Part shown: piece by piece, positions 44,573-52,838 of the stretch
How positions within the stretch are numbered: position 1 is the first letter of the stretch
How the letters are laid out: each line of letters begins with the position of its first letter
Assembly: GCA_014896255.1 (NCBI GenBank)
Contig: JADBKT010000027.1
Location: 1 to 64,000 of the forward strand
DNA length: 64,000 nt
Source: Hydrogenibacillus sp.
GTDB taxonomy: Bacteria > Bacillota > Bacilli > Thermicanales > DSM-22653
Direction: 5' to 3'
Notes under the pieces: model-generated
The model's database searches: none
What the model was told of the DNA's origin: nothing
What the model saw: the letters and a program-made list of their open reading frames with translations, nothing else
Translations under genes and position numbers: made by a program

Positions 44573-47500
44573 ATGGAAAAAACGATACGCCGTTTCACCA
44601 AAGTCCTGGTCGCCAACCGCGGCGAGATCGCCATCCGCGTCTTTCGCGCATGCTCGGAGCTCAAAATCCGCACGGTGGCGATCTACTCCGAGCAAGACAT
44701 CGCCTCCCTCCATCGTTACAAAGCCGACGAGGGGTATCTGGTGGGCGAAGGGAAGGCGCCGATCGAAGCGTATCTGGACATCGAAGGGATCATCGACATC
44801 GCCAAGCGGCACGGGGTCGATGCCGTGCATCCGGGATACGGTTTTTTGGCCGAGAACGCGCATTTTGCCCGTCGCCTGGAGGAAGAAGGCATCGCCTTCA
44901 TCGGCCCCCGGCCGGAGCATCTGTTGATGTTCGGGGATAAGGTGGAGGCGCGGAAACGGGCCGTGGCGGCGGGTCTTCCGGTCGTCCCCGGTACGGAAGA
45001 GCCGGTTCGGGACTTGGCCGAAGTGGAAGCGTTCGTCCGCGAATACGGCTTTCCGGTGATCATCAAGGCCGCCGCCGGCGGCGGCGGGCGCGGCATGCGC
45101 GTCGTGCGCGAACCGAAGGCGCTTAAGGACGCTTTTGAGCGTGCCCAGTCGGAGGCGAAAGCGGCCTTCGGCGACGACCGCGTGTATGTCGAGAAGCTCA
45201 TCGAGCGGCCCAAACATATCGAAGTTCAAATTTTGGGCGATCGTTACGGCAACGTCGTCCACCTGTACGAGCGCGACTGTTCGATCCAGCGCCGCCACCA
45301 GAAGGTGATCGAGGTCGCGCCGGCGCGGACGCTTTCTCCCGAACTCCGGGAGCGAATCGCTCAAGATGCGGTGCGCCTCATGCAGTCGGTCGGTTATGAG
45401 AACGCCGGGACGGTGGAATTCCTCGTCGGCGAAGGCGGCGCGCACTATTTCATCGAAGTGAACCCGCGCATCCAGGTGGAGCATACGATCACCGAGCTCA
45501 TCACCGACATCGACATCGTCCAGGCGCAGATTCGCCTCGCCGAGGGGTATGCGCTCACCGACCCGGAAGTCGGCGTGCCGCCGCAGGAGGCCATCCGGAC
45601 GAAGGGCTACGCCATCCAGTGCCGCATCACGACGGAGGATCCGGAAAACAACTTCTTGCCCGACACCGGGCGGATCCTCGCTTACCGTTCCCCGGGCGGC
45701 TTCGGCGTGCGCTTGGACGGCGGGAACGGGTTTACCGGAGCGGTCATCACGCCGTACTACGATTCGCTCCTCGTCAAGGCGAGCACCTATGCGCCGACCT
45801 TTGAACTTGCCGCGGACAAGATGCTCCGCGTGCTTCGGGAATTTCGCATCCGCGGGGTAAAGACGAACATCCCGTTTTTGGAAAACGTCATCACCGACCG
45901 CGAATTCCGCGAGGGGACGTACGATACGCATTACATCGACAATCGTCCGGATTTGCTCCAATTCCCGGTGCGCAAGGACCGCGGGACCAAGCTGCTCAAA
46001 TTCATCGGCGAGGTGATCGTAAACGACCGCCTGGCGCCGGATAGGCCGGCCTTCCGCCGTCCGCCGAAGCCAAGGGCCACGCCGGAGATGAAAGAGGCGC
46101 TCAGGCGGCAGCTTGCCGGCGAAGGCACCGTGCCCTCGACCAAGGTGCTCCTCGATACGCTGGGGCCGGCTGGGCTCGTCGAATGGATTCGGCAACAAAA
46201 ACGGCTGCTCCTCACCGACACGACCTTCCGCGACGCGCACCAGTCGCTTCTGGCCACGCGCGTGCGCACGTACGATCTGGTGCAGATTGCCGAAGCGACG
46301 GCACACTATGCCCCGGAGCTCTTTTCCCTTGAGCTGTGGGGCGGGGCGACGTTCGACGTGGCCATGCGCTTTCTCAAGGAAAGTCCGTGGGATCGGCTCG
46401 ATCAGCTGCGGGCGCGCATCCCGAACATCCTTTTTCAGATGCTCATCCGCGGGGCCAACGCCGTCGGTTACACGAATTATCCGGACAACGTCGTCCGCGC
46501 CTTCATTCATGAAGCGGCCCGGCGGGGGATCGACGTCTTCCGCATCTTCGACAGCTTGAACTGGATCGAGGGAATGCAGGTGGCCATCGAGGCCGTGCGC
46601 GAGACGGGCAAGATCGCCGAGGCGGCGATCTGCTACACCGGCGACGTCCTCGATCCGGCAGAAAAGAAATACACGATGCGCTATTATATCGATCTGGCCA
46701 AGAAACTCGAAGCCGCCGGTGCGCACATTCTCGGCATCAAAGACATGGCCGGGCTCCTTAAGCCCTACGCGGCGTATGAACTCATCCGCCAGCTGAAGCA
46801 GGAAGTGTCGCTGCCCATCCACCTGCACACGCACGACACGAGCGGAAACGGCCTCTCCATGCTCATGAAAGCGGCGGAAGCCGGGGTGGACATCGTCGAT
46901 GCGGCCCTTTCCTCGATGTCCGGGATGACCTCGCAGCCGAGCCTAAACAGCCTCGTCGCCGCTTTGAAACAAAGCGAGCGCGACACCGGTCTCGATCTCG
47001 ACCGCTTGCAGAAACTGAGCGATTATTGGGAAGCCGTACGGGCGTACTACGCGCCGTTTGAAAGCGGCATGAAGGCGCCGGCGGCGGAGATCTACAAGTA
47101 CCAGATGCCCGGCGGGCAGTACACGAACCTCGAGCAGCAGGCGAAGTCGGTGGGCTTGGGCGATCGCTGGCCGGAGGTGAAAGAGGCGTACGCCCTCGTC
47201 AACCGCCTGCTCGGCGACATCGTCAAAGTCACGCCGTCGTCGAAGATGGTCGGCGATTTTGCCCTGTTCTTGGTGCAAAACAACCTGGACGAACGGTCGC
47301 TGTTCGAACGCGGGGAGACGCTCGATTTTCCGGCGTCCGTCGTCGACTACTTCATGGGTTATATGGGCCAGCCGCCGGGCGGCTTTCCGGAGCGGTTAGG
47401 GCGTCTCGTCCTGAAAGGCAAAAAGCCGCTTACCGAACGTCCCGGCGCGATTCTCGAGCCGGTCGATTTCGAGGCGCTTTCGCGCGAGCTGGAGGAGAAG

Positions 47501-48049
47501 CTCGGCCGCCCGGTGCGGCACGAGGAAGTGCTGTCGTATGCCTTGTATCCGAAAGTGTTTCTCGAATACGCCGAGCACGTCGAGCGCTTCGGCGACGTGT
47601 CGGTGCTCGATACGCCCACGTTCTTCTACGGCCTCGAGCCGGGCGAGTCGACGACGGCGGAGATCGAGCAGGGCAAGACGCTCTTCATCCGGTTTTTGTC
47701 CATCGGGGAGGTGGATGGGAAAGGGCACCGCACGCTGTTCTTCGAACTGAACGGCCAGCCGCGGGCCATCGACGTGCTCGACCGGACGATCGCCAAGGAA
47801 TTGAGCGTCCGCCCGAAGGCCGATCCGAAGAACGCCGGGCACATCGGCGCGTCCATGCCGGGGAAAGTGTTGAAAGTCTTCGTCCGGCCCGGCGAACGCG
47901 TCGAGCGCGGTCAGGCCCTTCTCGTCACCGAGGCGATGAAGATGGAACTCACCGTGCAGGCGCCGCGGGACGGCGCGGTGGCCGAGGTGCTCGTCCGCGA
48001 GGGAGACCCGGTGGAAGCCGGGGACCTCCTCATCGTTCTGGAAGCGTAA
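44573..48049 (+). CDS. pyc: Pyruvate carboxylase
   Basis: 1158 residues, full-length single-chain enzyme making oxaloacetate from pyruvate and bicarbonate. Biotin carboxylase (to about 450) with KAAAGGGGRGMR, carboxyltransferase (about 530-1000) with LLTDTTFRDAHQSLLATR and a metal site HLHTHDTSGN, and the biotin carrier domain with EAMKMEL near the C-terminus. ATG at 44573 follows GAGGGAGG. Together with acnA it serves the TCA cycle. Acetyl-CoA usually activates this type. Confidence 0.98.
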   Translation: MEKTIRRFTKVLVANRGEIAIRVFRACSELKIRTVAIYSEQDIASLHRYKADEGYLVGEGKAPIEAYLDIEGIIDIAKRHGVDAVHPGYGFLAENAHFARRLEEEGIAFIGPRPEHLLMFGDKVEARKRAVAAGLPVVPGTEEPVRDLAEVEAFVREYGFPVIIKAAAGGGGRGMRVVREPKALKDAFERAQSEAKAAFGDDRVYVEKLIERPKHIEVQILGDRYGNVVHLYERDCSIQRRHQKVIEVAPARTLSPELRERIAQDAVRLMQSVGYENAGTVEFLVGEGGAHYFIEVNPRIQVEHTITELITDIDIVQAQIRLAEGYALTDPEVGVPPQEAIRTKGYAIQCRITTEDPENNFLPDTGRILAYRSPGGFGVRLDGGNGFTGAVITPYYDSLLVKASTYAPTFELAADKMLRVLREFRIRGVKTNIPFLENVITDREFREGTYDTHYIDNRPDLLQFPVRKDRGTKLLKFIGEVIVNDRLAPDRPAFRRPPKPRATPEMKEALRRQLAGEGTVPSTKVLLDTLGPAGLVEWIRQQKRLLLTDTTFRDAHQSLLATRVRTYDLVQIAEATAHYAPELFSLELWGGATFDVAMRFLKESPWDRLDQLRARIPNILFQMLIRGANAVGYTNYPDNVVRAFIHEAARRGIDVFRIFDSLNWIEGMQVAIEAVRETGKIAEAAICYTGDVLDPAEKKYTMRYYIDLAKKLEAAGAHILGIKDMAGLLKPYAAYELIRQLKQEVSLPIHLHTHDTSGNGLSMLMKAAEAGVDIVDAALSSMSGMTSQPSLNSLVAALKQSERDTGLDLDRLQKLSDYWEAVRAYYAPFESGMKAPAAEIYKYQMPGGQYTNLEQQAKSVGLGDRWPEVKEAYALVNRLLGDIVKVTPSSKMVGDFALFLVQNNLDERSLFERGETLDFPASVVDYFMGYMGQPPGGFPERLGRLVLKGKKPLTERPGAILEPVDFEALSRELEEKLGRPVRHEEVLSYALYPKVFLEYAEHVERFGDVSVLDTPTFFYGLEPGESTTAEIEQGKTLFIRFLSIGEVDGKGHRTLFFELNGQPRAIDVLDRTIAKELSVRPKADPKNAGHIGASMPGKVLKVFVRPGERVERGQALLVTEAMKMELTVQAPRDGAVAEVLVREGDPVEAGDLLIVLEA

Positions 48050-48108
48050 GCGTGATCGGGAGGCGCAAGCGGTGTAACGTACGGCGAAGTTGCATCTGAA
48101 CGTCTTGA

Positions 48109-48143
48109 AAACCGCCCTGCGATGATTTCCGGGGCGGTTTTTG
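48109..48143 (+). terminator. Terminator of pyc
   Basis: AAACCGCCC and GGGCGGTTT pair (9 bp) around a 14-base loop, followed by TT after the stem's own T-run. Confidence 0.8.
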
Positions 48144-48150
48144 AAATTTG

Positions 48151-48183
48151 AGGCATTATGACGAAGAGAGGCATTATGACGAA
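48151..48183 (+). repeat. Two-copy 18-base tandem repeat after pyc
   Basis: AGGCATTATGACGAA occurs at 48151 and 48169, period 18. The region 48144-48303 otherwise has no gene or signal I can support. Confidence 0.7.
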
Positions 48184-48303
48184 AACGGTCAGTCGGTCGA
48201 AAACGCGACGGAACGGAACCGCGGGAACGCAGAAGGGAGATGTGGCGGAAGGGGGATCGACATCGGGGTGACGGCGCGCAAAGAGCGGCGAATTTCGCTG
48301 CCG

Positions 48304-48332
48304 TTGACATCTTTGCGAAGGTGTGATAACGT
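48304..48332 (+). promoter_or_regulatory. Promoter of the rplU-prp-rpmA cluster
   Basis: Perfect -35 TTGACA (48304-48309), 17-base spacer, -10 TAACGT (48327-48332). Confidence 0.8.
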
Positions 48333-48337
48333 ACTGT

Positions 48338-48455
48338 CGTTGGTGTACTGCCGTTAACCGCATGCGTGCGGTCGAAGCGCGGGAGGCATAAGCGCCGTAA
48401 GCGCACCTGCGCACCGCCCGCGGCGAGTCCGAATCGAACGAAGGGGGTGTCGGCG
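48338..48455 (+). promoter_or_regulatory. Leader of rplU, possible ribosomal-protein autoregulatory element
   Basis: The roughly 115-base 5' leader contains CCGCA-TGCG-TGCGG and further GC-rich stems before the ribosome binding site. Firmicutes rplU transcripts often carry an L21 leader; I can see position and structure but cannot confirm the consensus. Confidence 0.4.
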
Positions 48456-48767
48456 GTGTACGCGATCATCGAAACCGGCGGCAAGCAGTACCGCGTCGAA
48501 CAGGGCGACATCTTGTTCATCGAAAAACTGCCGGCGGAAGTCGGCGAGACGGTCGTCTTCGACAAGGTCTTGTTCGTCAACGCGAACGGCGAGGCGAAGA
48601 TCGGCACGCCGTACGTCGAAGGCGCGCGCGTCTCGGCGAGGGTCGAAAAGCAGGGGCGCGGCAAGAAGATCATTGTCTTCAAGTATAAGCCGAAAAAGAA
48701 CTACCATAAAAAGCAAGGGCATCGGCAGCCGTACACGCGCGTGCGCATCGAAGCGATCGAAGCGTAA
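48456..48767 (+). CDS. rplU: 50S ribosomal protein L21
   Basis: 103 residues, standard length. [17 protein letters not shown] at the start and [20 protein letters not shown] at the end are the L21 signatures. GTG at 48456 follows AAGGGGG; an open frame upstream is leader. First gene of rplU-prp-rpmA-spo0B-obg, the Bacillus order. Confidence 0.98.
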   Translation: MYAIIETGGKQYRVEQGDILFIEKLPAEVGETVVFDKVLFVNANGEAKIGTPYVEGARVSARVEKQGRGKKIIVFKYKPKKNYHKKQGHRQPYTRVRIEAIEA

Positions 48768-48854
48768 GGGCTGCGTATGCCGGCGCTTCGTGCGCCGAGG
48801 CGGCGTCGGTCGCTCGGCGCGCGCCGGAGCGGTTTCGAGGGGTTGGGGACGGCG

Positions 48855-49313
48855 ATGATTGAGGTTCGCGTGACGCGGAGAGGCGGCGCGCTCGTCGAGG
48901 TCGCCATCGAAGGACACGCCGATTATGCCGAACCCGGCGAGGACATCGTCTGCGCCGGGGTGTCGGCGATCACCTTCGGCGCGGCCAACGCCGTCGTCGC
49001 GCTCTCCGGCCTTGATCCGGTGAAAGCGATGGGACAAAGCGGATATTTGCACTTTCAATTGCCGGCGAATCCGTTGCCGGGGACGCCGCCGGAGCGCCTC
49101 CGCGACGCCGCCCTCCTTTTGGAAGGAATGATCATCGCCCTCAAGGCGCTCGCGGAAGGGTACCCGGCGCACGTCGCCGTCATCGACCCGGAGGCTCCGG
49201 AAGGATCGCACTCGATTGCGGAAAGGAGGTTGAGGCGAGATGTTCCAGTACGGTCTGGACCTGCAGTTCTTCGCTCAAAAGAAGGGCGTCGGCAGCACCA
49301 AAAACGGCCGTGA
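48855..49313 (+). CDS. prp: Ribosomal-processing cysteine protease Prp
   Basis: Cleaves the N-terminal leader of L27. Catalytic His21 in [11 protein letters not shown] and Cys33 in [10 protein letters not shown] are visible. 152 residues as read, whereas the family usually has about 110: the frame continues past the normal end and overlaps rpmA by 74 bases. The last 40 residues (Arg-rich) are probably not part of the fold. ATG at 48855 is the natural start. The substrate, L27, is the next gene. Confidence 0.92.
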   Translation: MIEVRVTRRGGALVEVAIEGHADYAEPGEDIVCAGVSAITFGAANAVVALSGLDPVKAMGQSGYLHFQLPANPLPGTPPERLRDAALLLEGMIIALKALAEGYPAHVAVIDPEAPEGSHSIAERRLRRDVPVRSGPAVLRSKEGRRQHQKRP

Positions 49314-49554
49314 CTCGATCGCCAAGCGGCTCGGCGTCAAGCGCGGCGACGGGCAATTTGTCTTGGCCGGCAACATCCTCGTCCGCCAGCGCGGGACGAA
49401 GATCCGTCCGGGGATGAACGTCGGACGCGGCAAAGACGACACGTTGTTCGCCTTGATCGACGGCATCGTGCGCTTTGAGCGCGACGGCCGCGATCACAAA
49501 AAGGTAAGCGTCTATCCGCGGGAAGCGGCGGAGCGCGTCGCCCCCGCTCAGTAA
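49240..49554 (+). CDS. rpmA: 50S ribosomal protein L27 (with Prp-cleaved leader)
   Basis: 104 residues. The N-terminus [20 protein letters not shown] contains the Firmicutes leader; Prp is expected to cut after Phe11, exposing AQKKG that reaches the peptidyl transferase centre. The body has [17 protein letters not shown] and [18 protein letters not shown] at 49240 has AAAGGAGG before it, inside prp. Confidence 0.98.
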   Translation: MFQYGLDLQFFAQKKGVGSTKNGRDSIAKRLGVKRGDGQFVLAGNILVRQRGTKIRPGMNVGRGKDDTLFALIDGIVRFERDGRDHKKVSVYPREAAERVAPAQ

Positions 49555-49583
49555 GCGCGCGCCCAACAGACGATTCGACGGGG

Positions 49584-49610
49584 AAACGACCGCCCATCGG
49601 GCGGTCGTTT
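49584..49610 (+). terminator. Bidirectional terminator between rpmA and a converging small gene
   Basis: AAACGACCGCCC-ATC-GGGCGGTCGTTT, a perfect 12-bp stem with A and T ends, so it could act in both directions. T-tracts beyond the stem are short. Confidence 0.7.
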
Positions 49611-49621
49611 GTCGCTGTGGA

Positions 49622-49990
49622 TCACCAGAACCAGGGAGCTTTCGGTGCCGCCGGTGGACCTCCCGGCGGGGCGCCCCCGTACGGGGCGTGATACGACGGC
49701 GGACCGTACGGCGATGCGCCGTAGGGGGGCGCGCTCGGCGCGCCGTGCATCCAGGGGAGCAGTCCGAAGACGAGGATCGGGTATAAGATGAGCGGCAACG
49801 TCGGATTGAGCCGGCGCCCATCGACGGTGGGATCGCCCGGCTCGTTCGCCTGCTGCGGGTCGCTGCGCGGATCATCGCCGCTTACGTTTTCCCCATGCGG
49901 GATCGAAAAAAGCGGTGCGGCGTCCGCGTTCATCCCGGCGGCGGCCGGATGAACGACGGGGATATAGGCGATCATCGGCACCCATTGCAT
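49622..49990 (-). CDS. Small Pro/Gly/Tyr-rich protein with one hydrophobic segment (unknown)
   Basis: 122 residues, not recognised. Hydrophobic stretch PLILYPILVFGLLPWM near residues 70-86; the C-terminus is rich in Pro, Gly, Tyr and Ala (YGASPYGPPSYHAPYGGAPP), ending PWFW. ATG at 49990 has GAAAGGAG nine bases before, which supports a real gene. Such composition recalls spore-coat proteins and the tail of the SafA-like protein at 63334, but this is only an impression. It lies on the opposite strand between rpmA and spo0B. Confidence 0.6.
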   Translation of the reverse strand: MQWVPMIAYIPVVHPAAAGMNADAAPLFSIPHGENVSGDDPRSDPQQANEPGDPTVDGRRLNPTLPLILYPILVFGLLPWMHGAPSAPPYGASPYGPPSYHAPYGGAPPGGPPAAPKAPWFW

Positions 49991-50132
49991 CGAGCCATCT
50001 CCTTTCGACGGGTCGTCTTGCCGTCCTGCGTCGTTACGGTGTTCTAAACGGGTTGACGACGGATGCGGCGGCATTGTAGCCTATGCGTAAGGCTTGATCG
50101 ATGCTTGCGTGCCGACGAAAGGCGGGTCGAAG

Positions 50133-50846
50133 GTGCCTACGGAACAAGACGTATTGGCGCTTCTGGCACAGCGGCGCCACGATTGGATAAACCGCTTTCA
50201 GCTGTTGTACGGCGATCTCGCCCTTGGGGAGACGAAGCGGCTCAAACACCGGTTGGACGCCATTGTCGCCGACTTGCGCCGTGAACAGCGCCTTGTCCGT
50301 CTGGGCGATCCGGTCTTCGCCTATCGGCTGCTGGAACGCGCCTTTCGCGCGGAGGGGACGCCGGTGTTCTATGCGGTGCTGGAAGGCGGAAAGCTGCCGC
50401 CGCGCTTCGGAGACGATGAGCGCTCGTACGTCTGGGCATGGCTTTCGCGCCTTGAGTCGGTGCTCGCGGGTGAAGCAGGCGGTTCTCGAACGCCGTCGCC
50501 CACGCGTTCGGCGGAAGACGTCGCCGAAGGGGATGGCCCTCCTTTGGCGCTCGTGGTCGCCGTCGATGCGTACGGACACATCGGTTATTTTCTTTACGGG
50601 CATGCTGAGGCCAAAGCCGTGCTCGGCGCGGTGCGCGCTGCGCTTGAGTACCGCACCCGAGAACTCGGGTGGTCGGTCCGATCGGCGGAGATCGAAGACG
50701 TCGCGGCGGTGTACCGCGAAGCGTCCGGAGGCTTTGCGTTGAACGACCTGTACCGTGAATTTGGGGACGTTGCCCTGAAGGCAGAGGCTTCGGAACGGAC
50801 GGCACGCAACATCAGTGCCGCGGGCCTATGGCTCGTGGGGAGGTGA
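50133..50846 (+). CDS. spo0B: Sporulation phosphotransferase Spo0B
   Basis: 237 residues. The phosphotransfer helix LLAQRRHDWINRFQLLYGDLAL matches Spo0B, with His16 as the expected phosphorylated residue. The rest is divergent, as usual for this protein, but position between rpmA and obg is exactly that of Bacillus. It passes phosphate from Spo0F to Spo0A. GTG at 50133 is chosen with AAAGGCGGG upstream; ATG at 50094 is possible. Its stop is within 5 bases of obg. Confidence 0.88.
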   Translation: MPTEQDVLALLAQRRHDWINRFQLLYGDLALGETKRLKHRLDAIVADLRREQRLVRLGDPVFAYRLLERAFRAEGTPVFYAVLEGGKLPPRFGDDERSYVWAWLSRLESVLAGEAGGSRTPSPTRSAEDVAEGDGPPLALVVAVDAYGHIGYFLYGHAEAKAVLGAVRAALEYRTRELGWSVRSAEIEDVAAVYREASGGFALNDLYREFGDVALKAEASERTARNISAAGLWLVGR

Positions 50847-50850
50847 GGGC

Positions 50851-52155
50851 ATGTTCGTCGATGAGGTGAAAGTGTTTGTCAAAGGCGGCGACGGCGGCGA
50901 CGGGGCGGTCGCTTTCCGCCGGGAAAAATACGTTCCCTTCGGAGGTCCGGCGGGCGGCGACGGCGGGAGGGGCGGGGACGTCGTGTTCGTCGTCGACGTA
51001 GGGCTACGCACGCTCGTCGATTTTCGGTACCGAAAGCATTTTAAGGCGGAGCGCGGGGAAAACGGCCGCGGCAAAAACCAGCACGGCCGCTCGGCGAACG
51101 ATCTCCTCGTGCCCGTGCCGCCCGGAACGCGCGTGTACGACGACTCAGGAGCGCTGCTCGCCGATCTCATCCGTCCGGGTGAGCGTTTCGTCGTCGCTCG
51201 CGGCGGGCGCGGCGGCCGGGGCAACGCCCGTTTTGCCACGTCGACGCACACGGCTCCGCGGTTTTCGGAAAAAGGTGAACCGGGGGAAGCCCGCTGGGTG
51301 CGCCTGGAGCTCGTGCTGCTTGCCGACGTGGGGCTGATCGGCTACCCGAACGTCGGCAAATCGACGCTTTTAAGCCGCGTGTCCGGCGCGCGGCCGAAAA
51401 TCGCCTCCTATCCGTTTACGACCTTGTCGCCGATTCTCGGCGTCGTCGATCTGGGTGAGGGACGGAGTTTCGTGATGGCCGATCTTCCGGGGTTAATCGA
51501 CGGAGCGCACGCCGGAAGCGGCTTGGGGCATCAGTTTTTGCGTCATATTCGACGGACGCGTCTGCTCTTGCACGTGATTGACATGTCCGCCGCCGAAGGG
51601 CGCGATCCGTACGGCGATTATGGGCGCATCAACGAAGAACTTAAGCTCTACGATCCCGACCTGGCTCAGAAACCGCAGCTCATCGTCGCCAACAAGATGG
51701 ACGTACCGGAGGCGCAGGCGCACTTGGACGCCTTTCGCGCCCGGCTCGACGAGGAGACGCCGATCTTTCCGATTTCCGCTGCGACGGGGGAAGGCATTCC
51801 GGCGCTGCTCGAAGCGGTGTGGGCGCGCCTTTCGGCGCTTTGGGCGGAAGCGGAACCGGCGGTGGAGGCGCCTACCGTCGCGGTGCACCGTTTGCCGGAC
51901 GCGGGGGATGCGGCGGCAGACGCGGATGTGCCGCCGTTTACGATCCGCCGGGACGGCGATGTGTTCATCGTGGAAAGCGAGAAGCTCAAACGCGTCATGG
52001 CCCGATACAATTTCGACCAGGAGGAAGCGGTGAAGCGCTTTGCGCGCCTGCTTCAGCGGATGGGCGTGGAACAGGCGCTGCGCGAAGCGGGAGCCGAAGA
52101 CGGCGATGAGGTGTGGATCGGGGAGATGGCTTTTGAGTTTTCGGACGAAGGCTAA
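50851..52155 (+). CDS. obg: GTPase Obg/CgtA
   Basis: 434 residues. N-terminal glycine-rich Obg fold (VKGGDGGDGAVAFRREKYVP), G domain with G1 GYPNVGKS (164-171), G3 DLPGLIDGAH, G4 NKMD, and a C-terminal OCT domain (FTIRRDGDVFIVES). Acts in large-subunit assembly and stress and is needed for sporulation start in Bacillus. ATG at 50851 follows GGGGAGG. Confidence 0.98.
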   Translation: MFVDEVKVFVKGGDGGDGAVAFRREKYVPFGGPAGGDGGRGGDVVFVVDVGLRTLVDFRYRKHFKAERGENGRGKNQHGRSANDLLVPVPPGTRVYDDSGALLADLIRPGERFVVARGGRGGRGNARFATSTHTAPRFSEKGEPGEARWVRLELVLLADVGLIGYPNVGKSTLLSRVSGARPKIASYPFTTLSPILGVVDLGEGRSFVMADLPGLIDGAHAGSGLGHQFLRHIRRTRLLLHVIDMSAAEGRDPYGDYGRINEELKLYDPDLAQKPQLIVANKMDVPEAQAHLDAFRARLDEETPIFPISAATGEGIPALLEAVWARLSALWAEAEPAVEAPTVAVHRLPDAGDAAADADVPPFTIRRDGDVFIVESEKLKRVMARYNFDQEEAVKRFARLLQRMGVEQALREAGAEDGDEVWIGEMAFEFSDEG

Positions 52156-52825
52156 GCGGTGGGGGTGGGCGACGCGCATCGTGCGGGGCGTTCTGACGGC
52201 GGCGATCGCCGGAAGCCTCTGGGCTGTCGTCGGTGACCGCGCGGCTTCGTGCGCCGAGGCGTTGAACCATCCGACGGTGCCGTTTCGCCTTTATGCCGCG
52301 CCGGGTGCGCACCTTCCCGAAGGAGAGCAGGCGAACGTCCCGGCGCTTTGGGCAGGGCTGCCGAAGGGGTGGAAGCGCGTGGCGCATGAGACCGCCGCGT
52401 CGGGGACGGTCAGGGCGACGGCGGCGTTGGTGAGCCCGGACGGGTCATTGAGGCTCATCCTTCAGCTGATGAGGCTCGATGACGTGCGCACGTATATCGG
52501 ACAAGGGTTGGAGAGCGCGCCGAACGCTTTTGCGGTGTCCGTTCTTCCGGCGACGCCGGGCGGGCGAAGCGGCTACACCGTCCGCTATCTCTCGGGGAAT
52601 CCGAACGGGAAGTGGACGGCGGCGTTGGAGTACTGGGTCGCTCTGAATGAAACGGAGCGCTCGGCGCTTAAACTGGACGGCGCGACATATGTGCGACTGG
52701 CCATTTATGGCGATGGGCGCATCGAATCCGGTGCCGCGGCCAAGCTGCTCCGGATGGTCGAGTCGCTTTCGGTCGGCCCTCGTCCGCCGCGAACGGCTTT
52801 ACCCTCGACCACGGGACAAGGATGA
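52133..52825 (+). CDS. Exported protein of unknown function
   Basis: 230 residues. TTG at 52133 lies six to seven bases after GGGGAG, inside the end of obg. A signal peptide (RIVRGVLTAAIAGSLWAVVG) precedes the mature part, which has no domain I know. It contains a repeating pattern of beta-type segments (LRLILQLMRLDD, YTVRYLSGNP, YVRLAIYGDG). Sits between obg and folC; a role cannot be named. Confidence 0.7.
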   Translation: MSFRTKAKRWGWATRIVRGVLTAAIAGSLWAVVGDRAASCAEALNHPTVPFRLYAAPGAHLPEGEQANVPALWAGLPKGWKRVAHETAASGTVRATAALVSPDGSLRLILQLMRLDDVRTYIGQGLESAPNAFAVSVLPATPGGRSGYTVRYLSGNPNGKWTAALEYWVALNETERSALKLDGATYVRLAIYGDGRIESGAAAKLLRMVESLSVGPRPPRTALPSTTGQG

Positions 52826-52838
52826 AAGGAGGGTCTCG

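Noticed and set aside
44471-46834. Minus-strand open frame of 787 codons opposite pyc
   Set aside because: Antisense to the biotin carboxylase coding region; composition is that of a frame shadow.
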